DNA of 64,000 nt from assembly GCF_003570715.1 (NCBI RefSeq), contig NZ_QXXQ01000002.1, positions 496,001 through 560,000 on the forward strand, written 5' to 3'. The translations under genes were made by a program, and so were the position numbers. Of this stretch, positions 1 to 8,641 are shown piece after piece (the first letter of the stretch is position 1; every line of letters begins with the position of its first letter). Below the pieces are notes generated by a model that ran no database searches, was not told the DNA's origin, and was given only the letters and a program-made list of their open reading frames with translations. This DNA comes from Gemmobacter lutimaris. Lineage in GTDB: Bacteria > Pseudomonadota > Alphaproteobacteria > Rhodobacterales > Rhodobacteraceae.

Positions 1-290
1 GCGAAGGTGGCGAACAGCAGGGCAATCGCCCCGAACGCGCCCCGCGTGAAGCCCGCGAAGGCGGTGGTGGCAAGCGCGAGGATCGTCCGCGTGGCGATGC
101 GCCGCGCCGCGAGGGCAAGCCGGGCGGCAAGCCCGAAGGCCGCCGTGACGAGCATCGCAAGGGCGGCAAACCCGGCAAGGATCAGGGCCACAAACCCAAA
201 TCCTACGAGGCACGTCCGCCGAGGGCCGAAAAACCCATCGACCCTGACAATCCGTTCGCGGCGTTGCTGGCGCTGAAGGGCAAGGTCTGA
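1..290 (+). CDS. Helicase-related protein, C-terminal tail (5' end outside window)
   Basis: An open frame with no start enters from the left edge and stops with TGA at 288-290. The visible part (about 95 residues) is a basic, low-complexity tail rich in Arg, Gly, Lys, Glu and Pro, ending in the hydrophobic motif PDNPFAALLALKGKV. That kind of ending, followed directly by an S4-domain gene, fdxA and carD, matches the large SUV3-like helicase found at this locus in Rhodobacterales. The helicase core lies outside the window, so the assignment rests on the tail and on gene order. A tail of this kind usually gives non-specific nucleic-acid contact (inference). The stop abuts the next start codon, so the two are probably co-transcribed. 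Confidence 0.6.
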   Translation, partial: EGGEQQGNRPERAPREAREGGGGKREDRPRGDAPRREGKPGGKPEGRRDEHRKGGKPGKDQGHKPKSYEARPPRAEKPIDPDNPFAALLALKGKV

Positions 291-668
291 TTGGCGAAGC
301 ATCGTTCCGCTTCGGCGCACAAGGCCGGTCGGCCTGCGGCGGCTTCGGCGCGGGTCACCATCCGGCTGGACAAATGGCTGTGGCAGGCGCGGTTCTTCAA
401 ATCGCGCCCGCTTGCCTGTTCCGTGATTGCCGATGGGCATCTGCGGCTGAACGGCAACCGCTGTCTCAAGCCGGGGCAGCAGGTGGGCGAGGGCGATACG
501 CTCACCTTCCCGCAGGGCCGCCGCATCCGCCTGATCCGGGTGCTTGCGGCAGGCACAAGGCGCGGCCCGGCGACCGAGGCGCAGGGACTTTATCACGACC
601 TTGACCCGCAACCCACCACCGCAGAGGATGACGCAGGTGCGTGGGATGACACTTCGTCGCTTGAATGA
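291..668 (+). CDS. RNA-binding S4 domain protein (Hsp15-like)
   Basis: 125 residues. The S4 RNA-binding fold is clear near residues 22-75, with the motif RLDKWLWQARFFKSRPLA and the follow-on GHLRLNGNR, as in the heat-shock protein Hsp15 (HslR). Hsp15 binds 50S subunits carrying a stalled nascent chain and helps recycle them; the alphaproteobacterial members are less studied. The start is TTG immediately after the helicase stop, and I see no in-frame ATG before the S4 motif. The acidic C-terminal tail (about 30 residues) is outside the fold. Position between the helicase and fdxA suggests an RNA-handling transcription unit. Confidence 0.85.
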   Translation: MAKHRSASAHKAGRPAAASARVTIRLDKWLWQARFFKSRPLACSVIADGHLRLNGNRCLKPGQQVGEGDTLTFPQGRRIRLIRVLAAGTRRGPATEAQGLYHDLDPQPTTAEDDAGAWDDTSSLE

Positions 669-723
669 CCGGGCCGCTTGGACTAGAGCAACAGGCCAGA
701 AACGACTGACCGGGGTTTGAGTC

Positions 724-1062
724 ATGACCTATGTGGTGACCGACAACTGCATCGCCTGCAAATACACCGACTGCGTTGAGGTTTGCCCGGTGGATTGCTT
801 CTACGAGGGCGAGAATACGCTGGTGATTCACCCCGATGAATGCATCGACTGTGGTGTTTGTGAACCAGAATGCCCCGCCGATGCCATTCGGCCGGATACA
901 GAGCCGGATATGGACAAATGGGTGGAGTTCAACCGCAAATATGCGGAACTCTGGCCGGTGATCACCCAGAAACGCGACCCGCTGCCCGAAGCGGAGGAAC
1001 GTGACGGCGAAAAGGACAAGCTGGAGAAATACTTTTCGCCGAATCCGGGCGAAGGCTCCTGA
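724..1062 (+). CDS. fdxA: Ferredoxin FdxA (7Fe, 3Fe-4S/4Fe-4S)
   Basis: 112 residues, the usual FdxA length. A small soluble electron carrier in the cytoplasm. The N-terminal half has the two cluster-binding stretches: [14 protein letters not shown], then [12 protein letters not shown]. The first lacks one cysteine of the standard 4Fe set, as expected for the 3Fe-4S site of the 7Fe type. The C-terminal 50 residues (charged, with [16 protein letters not shown]) are typical of the alphaproteobacterial family. ATG start 55 bases after the S4 gene stop. A hairpin at 1100-1122 may end the transcript. The electron partner cannot be told from the sequence. Confidence 0.95.
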   Translation: MTYVVTDNCIACKYTDCVEVCPVDCFYEGENTLVIHPDECIDCGVCEPECPADAIRPDTEPDMDKWVEFNRKYAELWPVITQKRDPLPEAEERDGEKDKLEKYFSPNPGEGS

Positions 1063-1099
1063 TCGTTTCAAGGGCCGATTCGTCCCTTTCGCCCAGTGA

Positions 1100-1122
1100 C
1101 GCGGCGTAAAGCCGCGCCTTTT
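1100..1122 (+). terminator. Probable terminator after fdxA
   Basis: A 6-base stem (CGCGGC / GCCGCG) with loop GTAAA, followed by CCTTTT. It lies 38 bases past the fdxA stop in the 293-base gap before carD. The stem is short, so termination may be partial. The rest of the gap (1123-1355) must hold the carD promoter; I cannot pick a single convincing -35/-10 pair. Confidence 0.5.
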
Positions 1123-1355
1123 CGCGCATATCTGCGCCTTGACCGACATGCCACCGCATTGGTCGCAGTTGGAATCAGGCCATTTTCATGTTATATCCAT
1201 GATACAAACAAAGCACGGTTGCCCGCTACCCGCCTCGGGACTGCTCGCCTGAGACGGTTATTCATGTGACATTTCCCCGATTTGCCGATGCTCTGGCATC
1301 AGGCGGGGGAATTTGTTGCGTCCGGGTTGGCCCTGCGCATGAGGAAGCCGCTGGA

Positions 1356-1865
1356 ATGACCAAGACCAAGAAGCCCGAGTTCCGCCCGAACGAGTTTGTT
1401 GTTTACCCCGCCCATGGCGTCGGCAAGATCATCTCGATCGAAGAGCAGGAAATCGCCGGTATCCATCTGGAACTGTTCGTCATCTCGTTCGAAAAGGACA
1501 AGATGACGCTGCGCGTGCCCACCCACAAGGCGACCGAAATCGGTATGCGTCAGCTTTCGACGCCCGATGTGGTGAACAAGGCGCTGGATACGCTCAAGGG
1601 CAAGGCGCGGGTCAAGCGTGCCATGTGGTCGCGCCGGGCGCAGGAATACGATCAGAAGATCAATTCGGGCGATCTGCTGTCGATCGCAGAAGTGGTGCGC
1701 GACCTGCACCGCAACGATGATCAGCGCGAGCAAAGCTATTCCGAGCGTCAGCTTTATGAGGCGGCGCTGGAGCGTCTGACCCGCGAAGTCGCTGCCGTGT
1801 CCGGTGTGGACGAGGCGCAGGCGCAAAAGACCGTCGATCAGGTGCTGACCTCGCGCGCGGCCTGA
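1356..1865 (+). CDS. carD: CarD family transcriptional regulator
   Basis: 169 residues. CarD/CdnL proteins bind the RNA polymerase beta subunit and stabilise the open promoter complex, commonly at rRNA and growth genes. The N-terminal polymerase-interaction domain begins FRPNEFVVYPAHGVGKI and runs to about residue 65. The helical DNA-interacting part follows, with WSRRAQEYDQKI typical of the family. I chose the ATG at 1356 because it has GAGGAAG about 8 bases upstream and matches the family N-terminus. A GTG at 1266 would add 30 residues of non-family sequence. It is followed by a strong terminator. Confidence 0.93.
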   Translation: MTKTKKPEFRPNEFVVYPAHGVGKIISIEEQEIAGIHLELFVISFEKDKMTLRVPTHKATEIGMRQLSTPDVVNKALDTLKGKARVKRAMWSRRAQEYDQKINSGDLLSIAEVVRDLHRNDDQREQSYSERQLYEAALERLTREVAAVSGVDEAQAQKTVDQVLTSRAA

Positions 1866-1883
1866 TCCGTCGTGATCCCGTCG

Positions 1884-1910
1884 AAAGGCCGCGCTTTTGC
1901 GCGGCCTTTT
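1884..1910 (+). terminator. Strong rho-independent terminator after carD
   Basis: Perfect 11-base stem (AAAGGCCGCGC / GCGCGGCCTTT) with a TTTT loop and trailing T, 19 bases after the carD stop. It also has A-rich flanks, so it can work in reverse for the converging cobS gene, which stops at 1914. Confidence 0.9.
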
Positions 1911-1913
1911 GCG

Positions 1914-2678
1914 TTATAGCAGGGCGCAGGCTGCGGCCAGCGCCGCCAGATCGCCCAGTTGCTGACTGGCGCCAAGGATGTCGCCGGTCTGCCCGCCGAT
2001 CTTACGGCGTGCCAGCATGGCCAGTGCCCAGACTGCACCTGTGACCCAGAAGGCCATCATCAGCCCGGATAGCCCGGTCAGGGCCAGTGCCAGCCCCAGC
2101 GCAACCAAGGTCGCCGCTGCGGCCGCCATGGCATCGGGACGTCCGACTGACTGGCTGAGGCCGCTGCCGCGCGCATTGGGCAGCGCCGTGATCAGCACAG
2201 CCATCGGCGCCCGGGACAGGACAGCCGCCGCGATCAGTGCGCCCCATGCCCCGGCGCTGATCAGTTCGGCCACGGCACTCCACCGGGCCAGTGTGACCAG
2301 CAGCAGCCCCATCACGCCATAGCTGCCGATATGGCTGTCCTTCATGATTTCCAGCCGCCGTTCGCGGGTCCATCCCCCCCAGAGCCCGTCGCAACTGTCG
2401 GCCAGCCCGTCCTCATGCAGCGCGCCGGTCATCAGGCTGCCAAGCCCGAGGAACAATGCCGCCGCCAGCCCGGAAGGCAGACCCAGCCAGACGCCCAGCC
2501 CGGCCCCGAGGCTGGTCAGAACGCCCAGCACCAGCCCCGCCACCGGCCAGGCCCAGACGGCCGGGGGCGTCGGGAAATGCGCGGGCGGGGGCAGGGGCAG
2601 GCGGCTGAGCAGGCTCAGCCCCGCGCGTGCCTCGCTCCACAGGCGGGCTGCAAGGGTTTCTGGGTCGCTCTGATACAT
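1914..2678 (-). CDS. cobS: Adenosylcobinamide-GDP ribazoletransferase (cobalamin synthase)
   Basis: 254 residues, the usual size. This integral membrane enzyme joins adenosylcobinamide-GDP to alpha-ribazole(-phosphate), the last assembly steps of B12 (called CobV in the older Pseudomonas denitrificans naming). The family signature HEDGLADSCDGLWGG is present near residue 90, followed by RLEIMKDSHIGSYG. Several hydrophobic segments rich in Ala, Leu and Gly span the rest. It is transcribed away from cobT, its functional partner that makes alpha-ribazole phosphate. The 81-base gap between them must hold both promoters and is too short for a cobalamin riboswitch. Confidence 0.95.
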   Translation of the reverse strand: MYQSDPETLAARLWSEARAGLSLLSRLPLPPPAHFPTPPAVWAWPVAGLVLGVLTSLGAGLGVWLGLPSGLAAALFLGLGSLMTGALHEDGLADSCDGLWGGWTRERRLEIMKDSHIGSYGVMGLLLVTLARWSAVAELISAGAWGALIAAAVLSRAPMAVLITALPNARGSGLSQSVGRPDAMAAAAATLVALGLALALTGLSGLMMAFWVTGAVWALAMLARRKIGGQTGDILGASQQLGDLAALAAACALL

Positions 2679-2759
2679 CGGGATGCCCTTTCCGGGATGG
2701 TTTTCGCCCTCGATCCTCGCTAGCCAAGGCGCAGCCGAGGTTCAATCGAGGAGTGCGCC

Positions 2760-3770
2760 ATGACCGCGCCGTTTTCCACCCTGTCCGAGTTTCGTGCCGT
2801 GCTGAACGCGCTTCCGGCCGCCAATGCGACGGCAGTGGCAGGCGCGCGTGCCCGGAATGCGCAACTGACCAAGCCGCCGGGGGCCTTGGGGCGGCTGGAA
2901 GATCTGGCGATCTGGTATGCAGGCTGGCGCGGCGATGCCCGGCCCCGGCTGGAGTGCCCGCAGGTCATCGTTTTCGCGGGTAACCACGGCGTTGCCGCGC
3001 GCGGCGTCTCGGCCTTTCCGGCCGAGGTGACGGTGCAGATGGTGGCGAATTTCCGGGCAGGGGGCGCGGCGATCAACCAGCTTGCCAAGGCCTTCGGCGC
3101 CAGCATGGATGTGCACGCGCTTGAGCTTGACCGCCCCACCGGCGATTTCACCCAAGGCCCCGCAATGACCGAGGCTGAGGTGGTCGCTGCGCTGGCGACC
3201 GGCTGGCAGGCGGTCGATCCGGCAGCCGATCTGCTTGTGGTGGGTGAAATGGGTATCGGCAATACGACACCGGCTGCCGCAATCGCATGCGCGCTGTTCG
3301 GTGGCACACCCGGCGAATGGACTGGCCGGGGCACCGGCGTCGATGACAAAGGACTGTCGATCAAGACGCAGGTGGTAGCCGAGGGGCTGGCGGCCAATCC
3401 GGGCCGCGACCCGATGGAGGTGCTGCGCTGTCTTGGCGGGCGCGAGATTGCCGCCATGGCAGGTGCCATCGCGCGAGCTCATCACGCGCATATTCCCGTC
3501 ATCCTTGACGGTTTCATCTGCACCGCCGCCGCTGCCACTCTGGCGCAGGCGGCCGAGGGTGCGCTGGACCATTGCATCGCCGGCCATGCCAGCGCCGAGG
3601 CCGCACATCGGGCGCTTCTGTCGAAGCTGGGCAAACAGCCGCTGCTGGAACTGGGGCTGCGGCTCGGCGAAGGTTCGGGCGCAGCGCTGGCGATTGGCGT
3701 GCTGAAAGGCGCCATCGCCTGCCATTCCGGCATGGCGACCTTTGCCGAGGCGGGCGTGTCCGACGCCTGA
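2760..3770 (+). CDS. cobT: Nicotinate-nucleotide-dimethylbenzimidazole phosphoribosyltransferase
   Basis: 336 residues. It transfers phosphoribose from nicotinate mononucleotide to dimethylbenzimidazole to form alpha-ribazole phosphate, the lower-ligand precursor of cobalamin (CobU in Pseudomonas naming). Family motifs visible: [13 protein letters not shown] near residue 40, [20 protein letters not shown] near 80, [13 protein letters not shown] near 165 and the C-terminal [14 protein letters not shown]. The glutamate in GEGSGAAL corresponds to the catalytic base of the family. ATG start preceded by GAGGAG. Divergent from cobS. It converges on the antiporter gene with a 6-base gap. Confidence 0.95.
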   Translation: MTAPFSTLSEFRAVLNALPAANATAVAGARARNAQLTKPPGALGRLEDLAIWYAGWRGDARPRLECPQVIVFAGNHGVAARGVSAFPAEVTVQMVANFRAGGAAINQLAKAFGASMDVHALELDRPTGDFTQGPAMTEAEVVAALATGWQAVDPAADLLVVGEMGIGNTTPAAAIACALFGGTPGEWTGRGTGVDDKGLSIKTQVVAEGLAANPGRDPMEVLRCLGGREIAAMAGAIARAHHAHIPVILDGFICTAAAATLAQAAEGALDHCIAGHASAEAAHRALLSKLGKQPLLELGLRLGEGSGAALAIGVLKGAIACHSGMATFAEAGVSDA

Positions 3771-3776
3771 TGCGCG

Positions 3777-5627
3777 CTATTGCGCGGCGCGGTCTGCGGT
3801 GATCTCGTCCTGATCATCCAGCAGCGCGGTGCGCAGATCTTCGTCCAGCTGACGGGCGCGGGCGACATAGGCCTCGTTCTGATGGATCGGCTGGCCGGGC
3901 ACCCAAAGCTCGGCCAGATCGCGCAGGGCGGCGCGGTCAACCTTGTAATAGGTCTGGCTCAGCTTTGCGGCCTCGTATTCGGTGAAGCCCATGTTTTCCA
4001 GCACATAACGCCCGGCCCGCACAGAGGCGTCAAAAGTCTCGCGCAGGATGTCATTCGCCCCGGCGCGGAACAGTTCATAGACATGCACCCTGTCATAGGC
4101 GCGGGCGACGATATGCAGGTCGGGCCGCTGGCGGCGGGCAAATTGCACGATGCGGGTGGCGTTCTCTGGCCCATCCACCGCGACCACCAGAACCTGCGCC
4201 TCGGCCAGACCGGCGGCTTGCAGCAGGTCAGGGCGGGCCGGGTCGCCGAAATAGCCCTTGATGCCGAAGCGACGCAACCGTTCGATTGCGGCGGCGTCGG
4301 AATCAAGAACGACGGTGCTCAGCCCCGCTGTGCGGGCCATACGGTTTACCACCTGTCCGAACCGCCCGATGCCAGCGATGATCACGGTGCCCTTCTCGTC
4401 GATCACATCGGCAGGGGCATCGCTTCCTTTGGTGGCACGGCGTGCCAGCCGGTCATGCAGGATGAACAGCAGCGGCGTCAGCAGCATCGACAGGCTGATG
4501 ACCAGCAGCGCGCGCTGTGCCACCATATCGGGCAGGATGCCCTGCGCCACGGCGAAGCTGACGATCAGAAAACCGAACTCCCCCGCCTGTGCCAGCCCCA
4601 AGGTGAACAGCATGCGGTCCCGCCCACGCACCCGGAACAGCGTGGCCAGCAGGAACAGCACGCCTGCCTTGGCAAGCATCAGAAGCACGGTCAGCGCCAG
4701 GATGCGCAGCGGCTGATCCGCCAGCAGGCCCATGTCGATATTCACCCCGACCGTGGTGAAGAACAGGCCCATCAGAATGCCCTTGAAGGGTTTGATGTCA
4801 GCCTCGATCTGGTGGCGGAATTCCGAATTGGCCAGCACCACGCCGGCGATGAAGCTTCCCAGCGCGGGCGACAGGCCGACCAGCATCATCAGGAACGCGA
4901 TGCCGATCACCATGAGCAGGGATACGAATGTGCCCATTTCCGGCAGGCGCGAGGCATGGATGAACCGAAACACCGGCCGCGACAGGAAGTGACCGGCAAG
5001 CACGATGGCCACAACGATGCCCAGCGTCAGCCCTGTCACCGCCCAGCCCGGCAGCGACTGCACCAGCGACATGATGGGCTGCGCCGCCCCTTCCTCGGCG
5101 GTCTTGGGCGTGCTTCGCAAGGCCATCAGCGGAATCAGCGCCAGCATCGGCACCACGGCAATATCCTGCGATAGCAGCACCGCGAAGGTGGATCGCCCGC
5201 CGGCTGTGCGCAGAAGGTTCTTTTCCGTCAGGGTTTGCAACACGATGGCGGTGGAAGACAGCGCGAATAGCAGGCCCAGCGCCACCGCAACCCGCCAAGG
5301 TTCGTCCATCGCCAGCAGCAGCCCGGCGACCAGTCCGGCCGTCAGCGTGACCTGCAACCCGCCCAAACCCAGCAACTTGTGCCGCATGTCCCACAACGTG
5401 CGCGGTTCCAGTTCCAGCCCGATCAGGAACAGCATAAGCACCACGCCGAATTCGGCGAAATGCTGAAGGTCGTGGGTCTCCGACCCGGCAAGGCCAAGCG
5501 CAGGGCCTAGCAGAAGCCCGGCGGCCAGATAGCCCAGCACCGACCCCAGCCCCAGCCGCACCGAGATGGGAACGATCAGCACGGCGGCGCCAAGGTAGAA
5601 GGTGGCTTGCAGCAGCATGTTTTCCAT
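3777..5627 (-). CDS. Kef-type monovalent cation:proton antiporter (CPA2 family)
   Basis: 616 residues from the ATG at 5627; a GTG at 5678 would add 17 residues. The N-terminal 380 residues contain about twelve hydrophobic segments of the Na+/H+ exchanger type, beginning LLQATFYLGAAVLIVPISVR, with the family stretch SSTAIVLQTL. A TrkA-N Rossmann domain starts near residue 410 (GTVIIAGIGRFGQVVNRMAR) and binds a nucleotide. This is the KefB/KefC/YbaL layout: potassium or sodium efflux in exchange for protons, gated by the cytoplasmic domain. No KefF/KefG helper flavoprotein is adjacent, so glutathione gating is not indicated. It stands alone between cobT and the Lrp regulator. Confidence 0.88.
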   Translation of the reverse strand: MENMLLQATFYLGAAVLIVPISVRLGLGSVLGYLAAGLLLGPALGLAGSETHDLQHFAEFGVVLMLFLIGLELEPRTLWDMRHKLLGLGGLQVTLTAGLVAGLLLAMDEPWRVAVALGLLFALSSTAIVLQTLTEKNLLRTAGGRSTFAVLLSQDIAVVPMLALIPLMALRSTPKTAEEGAAQPIMSLVQSLPGWAVTGLTLGIVVAIVLAGHFLSRPVFRFIHASRLPEMGTFVSLLMVIGIAFLMMLVGLSPALGSFIAGVVLANSEFRHQIEADIKPFKGILMGLFFTTVGVNIDMGLLADQPLRILALTVLLMLAKAGVLFLLATLFRVRGRDRMLFTLGLAQAGEFGFLIVSFAVAQGILPDMVAQRALLVISLSMLLTPLLFILHDRLARRATKGSDAPADVIDEKGTVIIAGIGRFGQVVNRMARTAGLSTVVLDSDAAAIERLRRFGIKGYFGDPARPDLLQAAGLAEAQVLVVAVDGPENATRIVQFARRQRPDLHIVARAYDRVHVYELFRAGANDILRETFDASVRAGRYVLENMGFTEYEAAKLSQTYYKVDRAALRDLAELWVPGQPIHQNEAYVARARQLDEDLRTALLDDQDEITADRAAQ

Positions 5628-5709
5628 GCCGCGACTATTGAGGCTGGGGCGGGCAGAGGCAACCGCCCCTTGGGTCACCTTTTGCTCGTGGATTGAAACA
5701 TGCCGTGTA

Positions 5710-6171
5710 TCAGGCGCGGACGGGCAGGGGGGCGTCAGGTTTGAACTGATCCATGACGATCTGGCTTTGGACCCGCGCCACGGCCGGATGTGGCAGAAGC
5801 CGGTGGTGGATCAGGGTATTGAGCGCCGGAAGATCGGCGCACCACAGCCGCAGCAGGTAATCCGCCTCGCCCGTCAACGTCCAGGCCGAGATCACCTCGG
5901 GCAGGGTGGCGACAAGGGTGGCGAAGCTGCGCGCGGCTTCGGGCGAATGGGCGGCCATCTGCACCTGCACGAAGGCCTGCACCGTAAGCCCGACGCGCGC
6001 AGGGTCCAGCCGGGCGGTGTATCCTGTGATATACCCCTCCGCTTCCAGCCGCTGCCGCCGCCGCCCGGCCTGACTGGGCGAGAGGTTGAGTAATTGCCCC
6101 AATGCCTCGGCCGTCAGATGCGCGTCACGCTGCAAGGCGGCCAGAAGGCGGGAATCGGTTTCATCCAGCAT
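5710..6171 (-). CDS. Lrp/AsnC family transcriptional regulator
   Basis: 153 residues with the two-domain Lrp layout. The N-terminal winged helix is LDETDSRLLAALQRDAHLTA followed by LGQLLNLSPSQAGRRRQRLE. The C-terminal RAM ligand-binding domain runs from about residue 65 to 145 (VQAFVQVQMAA, EVISAWTLTGEADYLLRLW). These proteins form octamers and usually sense amino acids. It is divergent from hppD (134-base gap), so control of tyrosine/phenylalanine breakdown is the natural inference; no binding site was proven. Confidence 0.92.
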   Translation of the reverse strand: MLDETDSRLLAALQRDAHLTAEALGQLLNLSPSQAGRRRQRLEAEGYITGYTARLDPARVGLTVQAFVQVQMAAHSPEAARSFATLVATLPEVISAWTLTGEADYLLRLWCADLPALNTLIHHRLLPHPAVARVQSQIVMDQFKPDAPLPVRA

Positions 6172-6305
6172 GGCGGGGTTTCCGTGTGATTGGCGTGAAG
6201 AATGCGGAAATTACGCGCCGCTGTCCAGTTATGTGCCTCTGTTCGCGCAAATCCGGCGTGCCTTCCGCGCTATGATGCGGGAACGCGAACGAACAGGAGG
6301 AAAAG

Positions 6306-7400
6306 ATGGGTCCGTTTCCGCACAATGCCCCGCCGGCGGTGATCTCGGCTGAAAATCCGGCCGGGACGGAAGGATTTGCTTTCGTCGAATTTGCCCATCC
6401 CGCGCCCGAGGAATTGCGCGCGCTGTTCACCCGCATGGGCTATACCCTGACCGCCCGCCATCGCCGGAAGGCCATCGAACTTTGGCAACAGGGCGATATC
6501 ACCTATATCCTGAACGATGAACCCGGCAGCCACGCCCGGCGGTTTGTCGAGGAACATGGCCCCTGCGCCCCCTCGATGGGCTGGCGCGTGGTGGATGCGC
6601 AGCATGCCTATGACCATGCGGTGAAAAGCGGTGCCAAGCCGCATGACGCCGACGACAAGGCGCTGGATGTGCCCGCGATTGTTGGCATCGGCGGGTCGCT
6701 GATCTACTTCATCGACGGTCACCGCAAAGGCAGCGCCTGGGCGGAGTTCGATTTCCTGACGCCTGAACAGCCGAAAGGCGTGGGTTTCTATTACCTCGAT
6801 CACCTGACCCACAATGTCCACAAGGGTAACATGGATGTCTGGTTTGATTTCTACGGTCGCATCTTCGGCTTCAAACAGATCCGTTTCTTCGACATCGAGG
6901 GCAAGTTTACCGGCCTCTACAGCCGGGCGCTGACCTCGGCCTGTGGCCGAATCCGCATTCCGATCAACGAGGACCGGGGCGAGAAGGGGCAGATCGTCGA
7001 GTATCTGAAGCGCTACAACGGCGAAGGCATCCAGCATATCGCCGTCGGCACTGATGACATCTATGCTGCCACCGATGCCATCGCGGATCGCGGGCTGAAA
7101 TTCATGCCGAAGCCGCCGATGTCCTACTACGAGATGTCGCGCGACCGGGTGGTCGGCCATGAGGAACCACTGGAAGAGATGGCGAAACACGGCATCCTGA
7201 TCGACGGTGAAGGCGTGGTGGATGGCGGCGAAACCCGTATCCTGCTGCAAATCTTCTCGAAAACCGTGATCGGCCCGATCTTCTTTGAATTCATCCAGCG
7301 CAAGGGGGATGACGGCTTTGGCGAGGGCAACTTCAAGGCGCTGTTTGAAAGCATCGAACGCGATCAGATCGAACGCGGCGTGCTGTCAGCGGCCGAGTGA
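6306..7400 (+). CDS. hppD: 4-Hydroxyphenylpyruvate dioxygenase, copy 1
   Basis: 364 residues. It converts 4-hydroxyphenylpyruvate to homogentisate using iron and oxygen, the second step of tyrosine degradation. Two VOC-fold halves are visible. The three iron ligands appear intact: His in YYLDHLTHNVHKGN, His in GEGIQHIAVGTDDIY and Glu in IGPIFFEFIQRKGD, followed by the C-terminal GFGEGNFKALFESIERDQ. ATG preceded by an excellent AGGAGG (6295-6300). Divergent from an Lrp-type regulator. A close second copy follows after 155 bases. No homogentisate dioxygenase is in the window. Confidence 0.95.
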   Translation: MGPFPHNAPPAVISAENPAGTEGFAFVEFAHPAPEELRALFTRMGYTLTARHRRKAIELWQQGDITYILNDEPGSHARRFVEEHGPCAPSMGWRVVDAQHAYDHAVKSGAKPHDADDKALDVPAIVGIGGSLIYFIDGHRKGSAWAEFDFLTPEQPKGVGFYYLDHLTHNVHKGNMDVWFDFYGRIFGFKQIRFFDIEGKFTGLYSRALTSACGRIRIPINEDRGEKGQIVEYLKRYNGEGIQHIAVGTDDIYAATDAIADRGLKFMPKPPMSYYEMSRDRVVGHEEPLEEMAKHGILIDGEGVVDGGETRILLQIFSKTVIGPIFFEFIQRKGDDGFGEGNFKALFESIERDQIERGVLSAAE

Positions 7401-7555
7401 TCCGGTTGCATTCGCAACGGTAACGATCTGAACTTGTTGGATAAACTGTCGCGCCAGAGGAAACGGTCTTTCCCTGCCGCGACCCTTTTGTGGGCACCTT
7501 TTCGCCACATTTCGGCCGCATTCTGACGGGGCTGCGATCATGTGAAAGGTATCCC

Positions 7556-8638
7556 ATGGGCCCGTTCCCGCATTCTGCCCCGGCCGGTATAATCTCGTCC
7601 GAAAACCCTGCCGGAACCAATGGCATGGAGTTTGTCGAATTCGCCCACCCAGCACCCGAGGAGTTGCGTGAGGTCTTTGCGCGGATGGGCTTCACCTGTG
7701 TCGGCCGCCATCGCCAGAAGATGATCGAGCTTTGGCAACAGGGCGATGTGACCTATGTGCTGAACGACGAACCGGACAGCCATGCCCGTCGCTTCGTGGC
7801 GCAACACGGCCCTTGCGCGCCGTCGATGGCTTGGCGTGTGGTGGATGCTGCCAAGGCGCAGGCCCATGCGGTGGCGCAGGGCGCCACGCCCTATATGGCG
7901 GATGACATGGGGCTGGGTCTGCCTGCCGTGGTGGGGATCGGCGGCTCGCTGATCTACTTCGTGGATGACCGCGACCCCTATACCGGGTTCGACTGGATCT
8001 CTGGCCCCAAGCCGGAGGGGGTTGGCTTCTATTACCTCGATCACCTGACGCACAATGTTCACAAGGGCAATTCCGAAACCTGGGTCGAATTTTACCGCAA
8101 GCATTTCAACTTCCGCCAGATCAGCTTTTTCGACATTGAGGGCAAGCTGACGGGCTTTTACAGCCGCGCGATGCAATCGCCCTGCGGACGCATCCGCATT
8201 CCGATCAACGAGGACAAGGGCGAAACCGGGCAGATCATCGCATATCTGCGCCGCTACAACGGCGAGGGGATCCAGCATATCGCCGTCGGCACCGAGGCGA
8301 TCTATGATGCCGCAGATGAAATCCACGCGCGGGGCCTGCGCTTCATGCCGAAACCGCCGATGGCTTATTATGAGGACAGCCATGCCCGGGTTTCGGGCCA
8401 TTCCGAACCCATCGACCGCATGGCCCGCCACGGCATTCTGATCGACGGGGAAGGCGTGGTGGATGGCGGCCAGACCAAGGTGCTGCTTCAGGTCTTTTCC
8501 AAAACCGTCGTCGGGCCGATCTTCTTCGAGTTTATCCAGCGCAAGGGCGACGAAGGCTTTGGGGAAGGCAATTTCAGGGCGCTGTTCGAAAGCATCGAGC
8601 GCGATCAGATCGAACGCGGCGTGCTTGCAGCCGAGTAA
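7556..8638 (+). CDS. hppD: 4-Hydroxyphenylpyruvate dioxygenase, copy 2
   Basis: 360 residues, roughly 70 percent identical by eye to the gene just upstream and colinear with it, so a tandem duplication. The iron-ligand regions (YYLDHLTHNVHKGN, GEGIQHIAVGTEAIY, VGPIFFEFIQRKGD) are all preserved, so both copies look active. The largest divergence is a stretch near residues 125-150 (DRDPYTGFDWISG in place of HRKGSAWAEFDF), between the two halves. Start: ATG at 7556 with AAAGG upstream, matching copy 1's N-terminus MGPFPH; an in-frame GTG at 7490 would add 22 unrelated residues. A related substrate (as in hydroxymandelate synthase) cannot be excluded for one copy. Convergent with the next gene, 3-base gap. 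Confidence 0.9.
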   Translation: MGPFPHSAPAGIISSENPAGTNGMEFVEFAHPAPEELREVFARMGFTCVGRHRQKMIELWQQGDVTYVLNDEPDSHARRFVAQHGPCAPSMAWRVVDAAKAQAHAVAQGATPYMADDMGLGLPAVVGIGGSLIYFVDDRDPYTGFDWISGPKPEGVGFYYLDHLTHNVHKGNSETWVEFYRKHFNFRQISFFDIEGKLTGFYSRAMQSPCGRIRIPINEDKGETGQIIAYLRRYNGEGIQHIAVGTEAIYDAADEIHARGLRFMPKPPMAYYEDSHARVSGHSEPIDRMARHGILIDGEGVVDGGQTKVLLQVFSKTVVGPIFFEFIQRKGDEGFGEGNFRALFESIERDQIERGVLAAE

Positions 8639-8641
8639 GCC

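Noticed and set aside
7403-7420. Short inverted repeat GTTGC/GCAAC between the two hppD genes
   Set aside because: Arms of only 5 bases and no T-run; too weak to call a terminator or operator.
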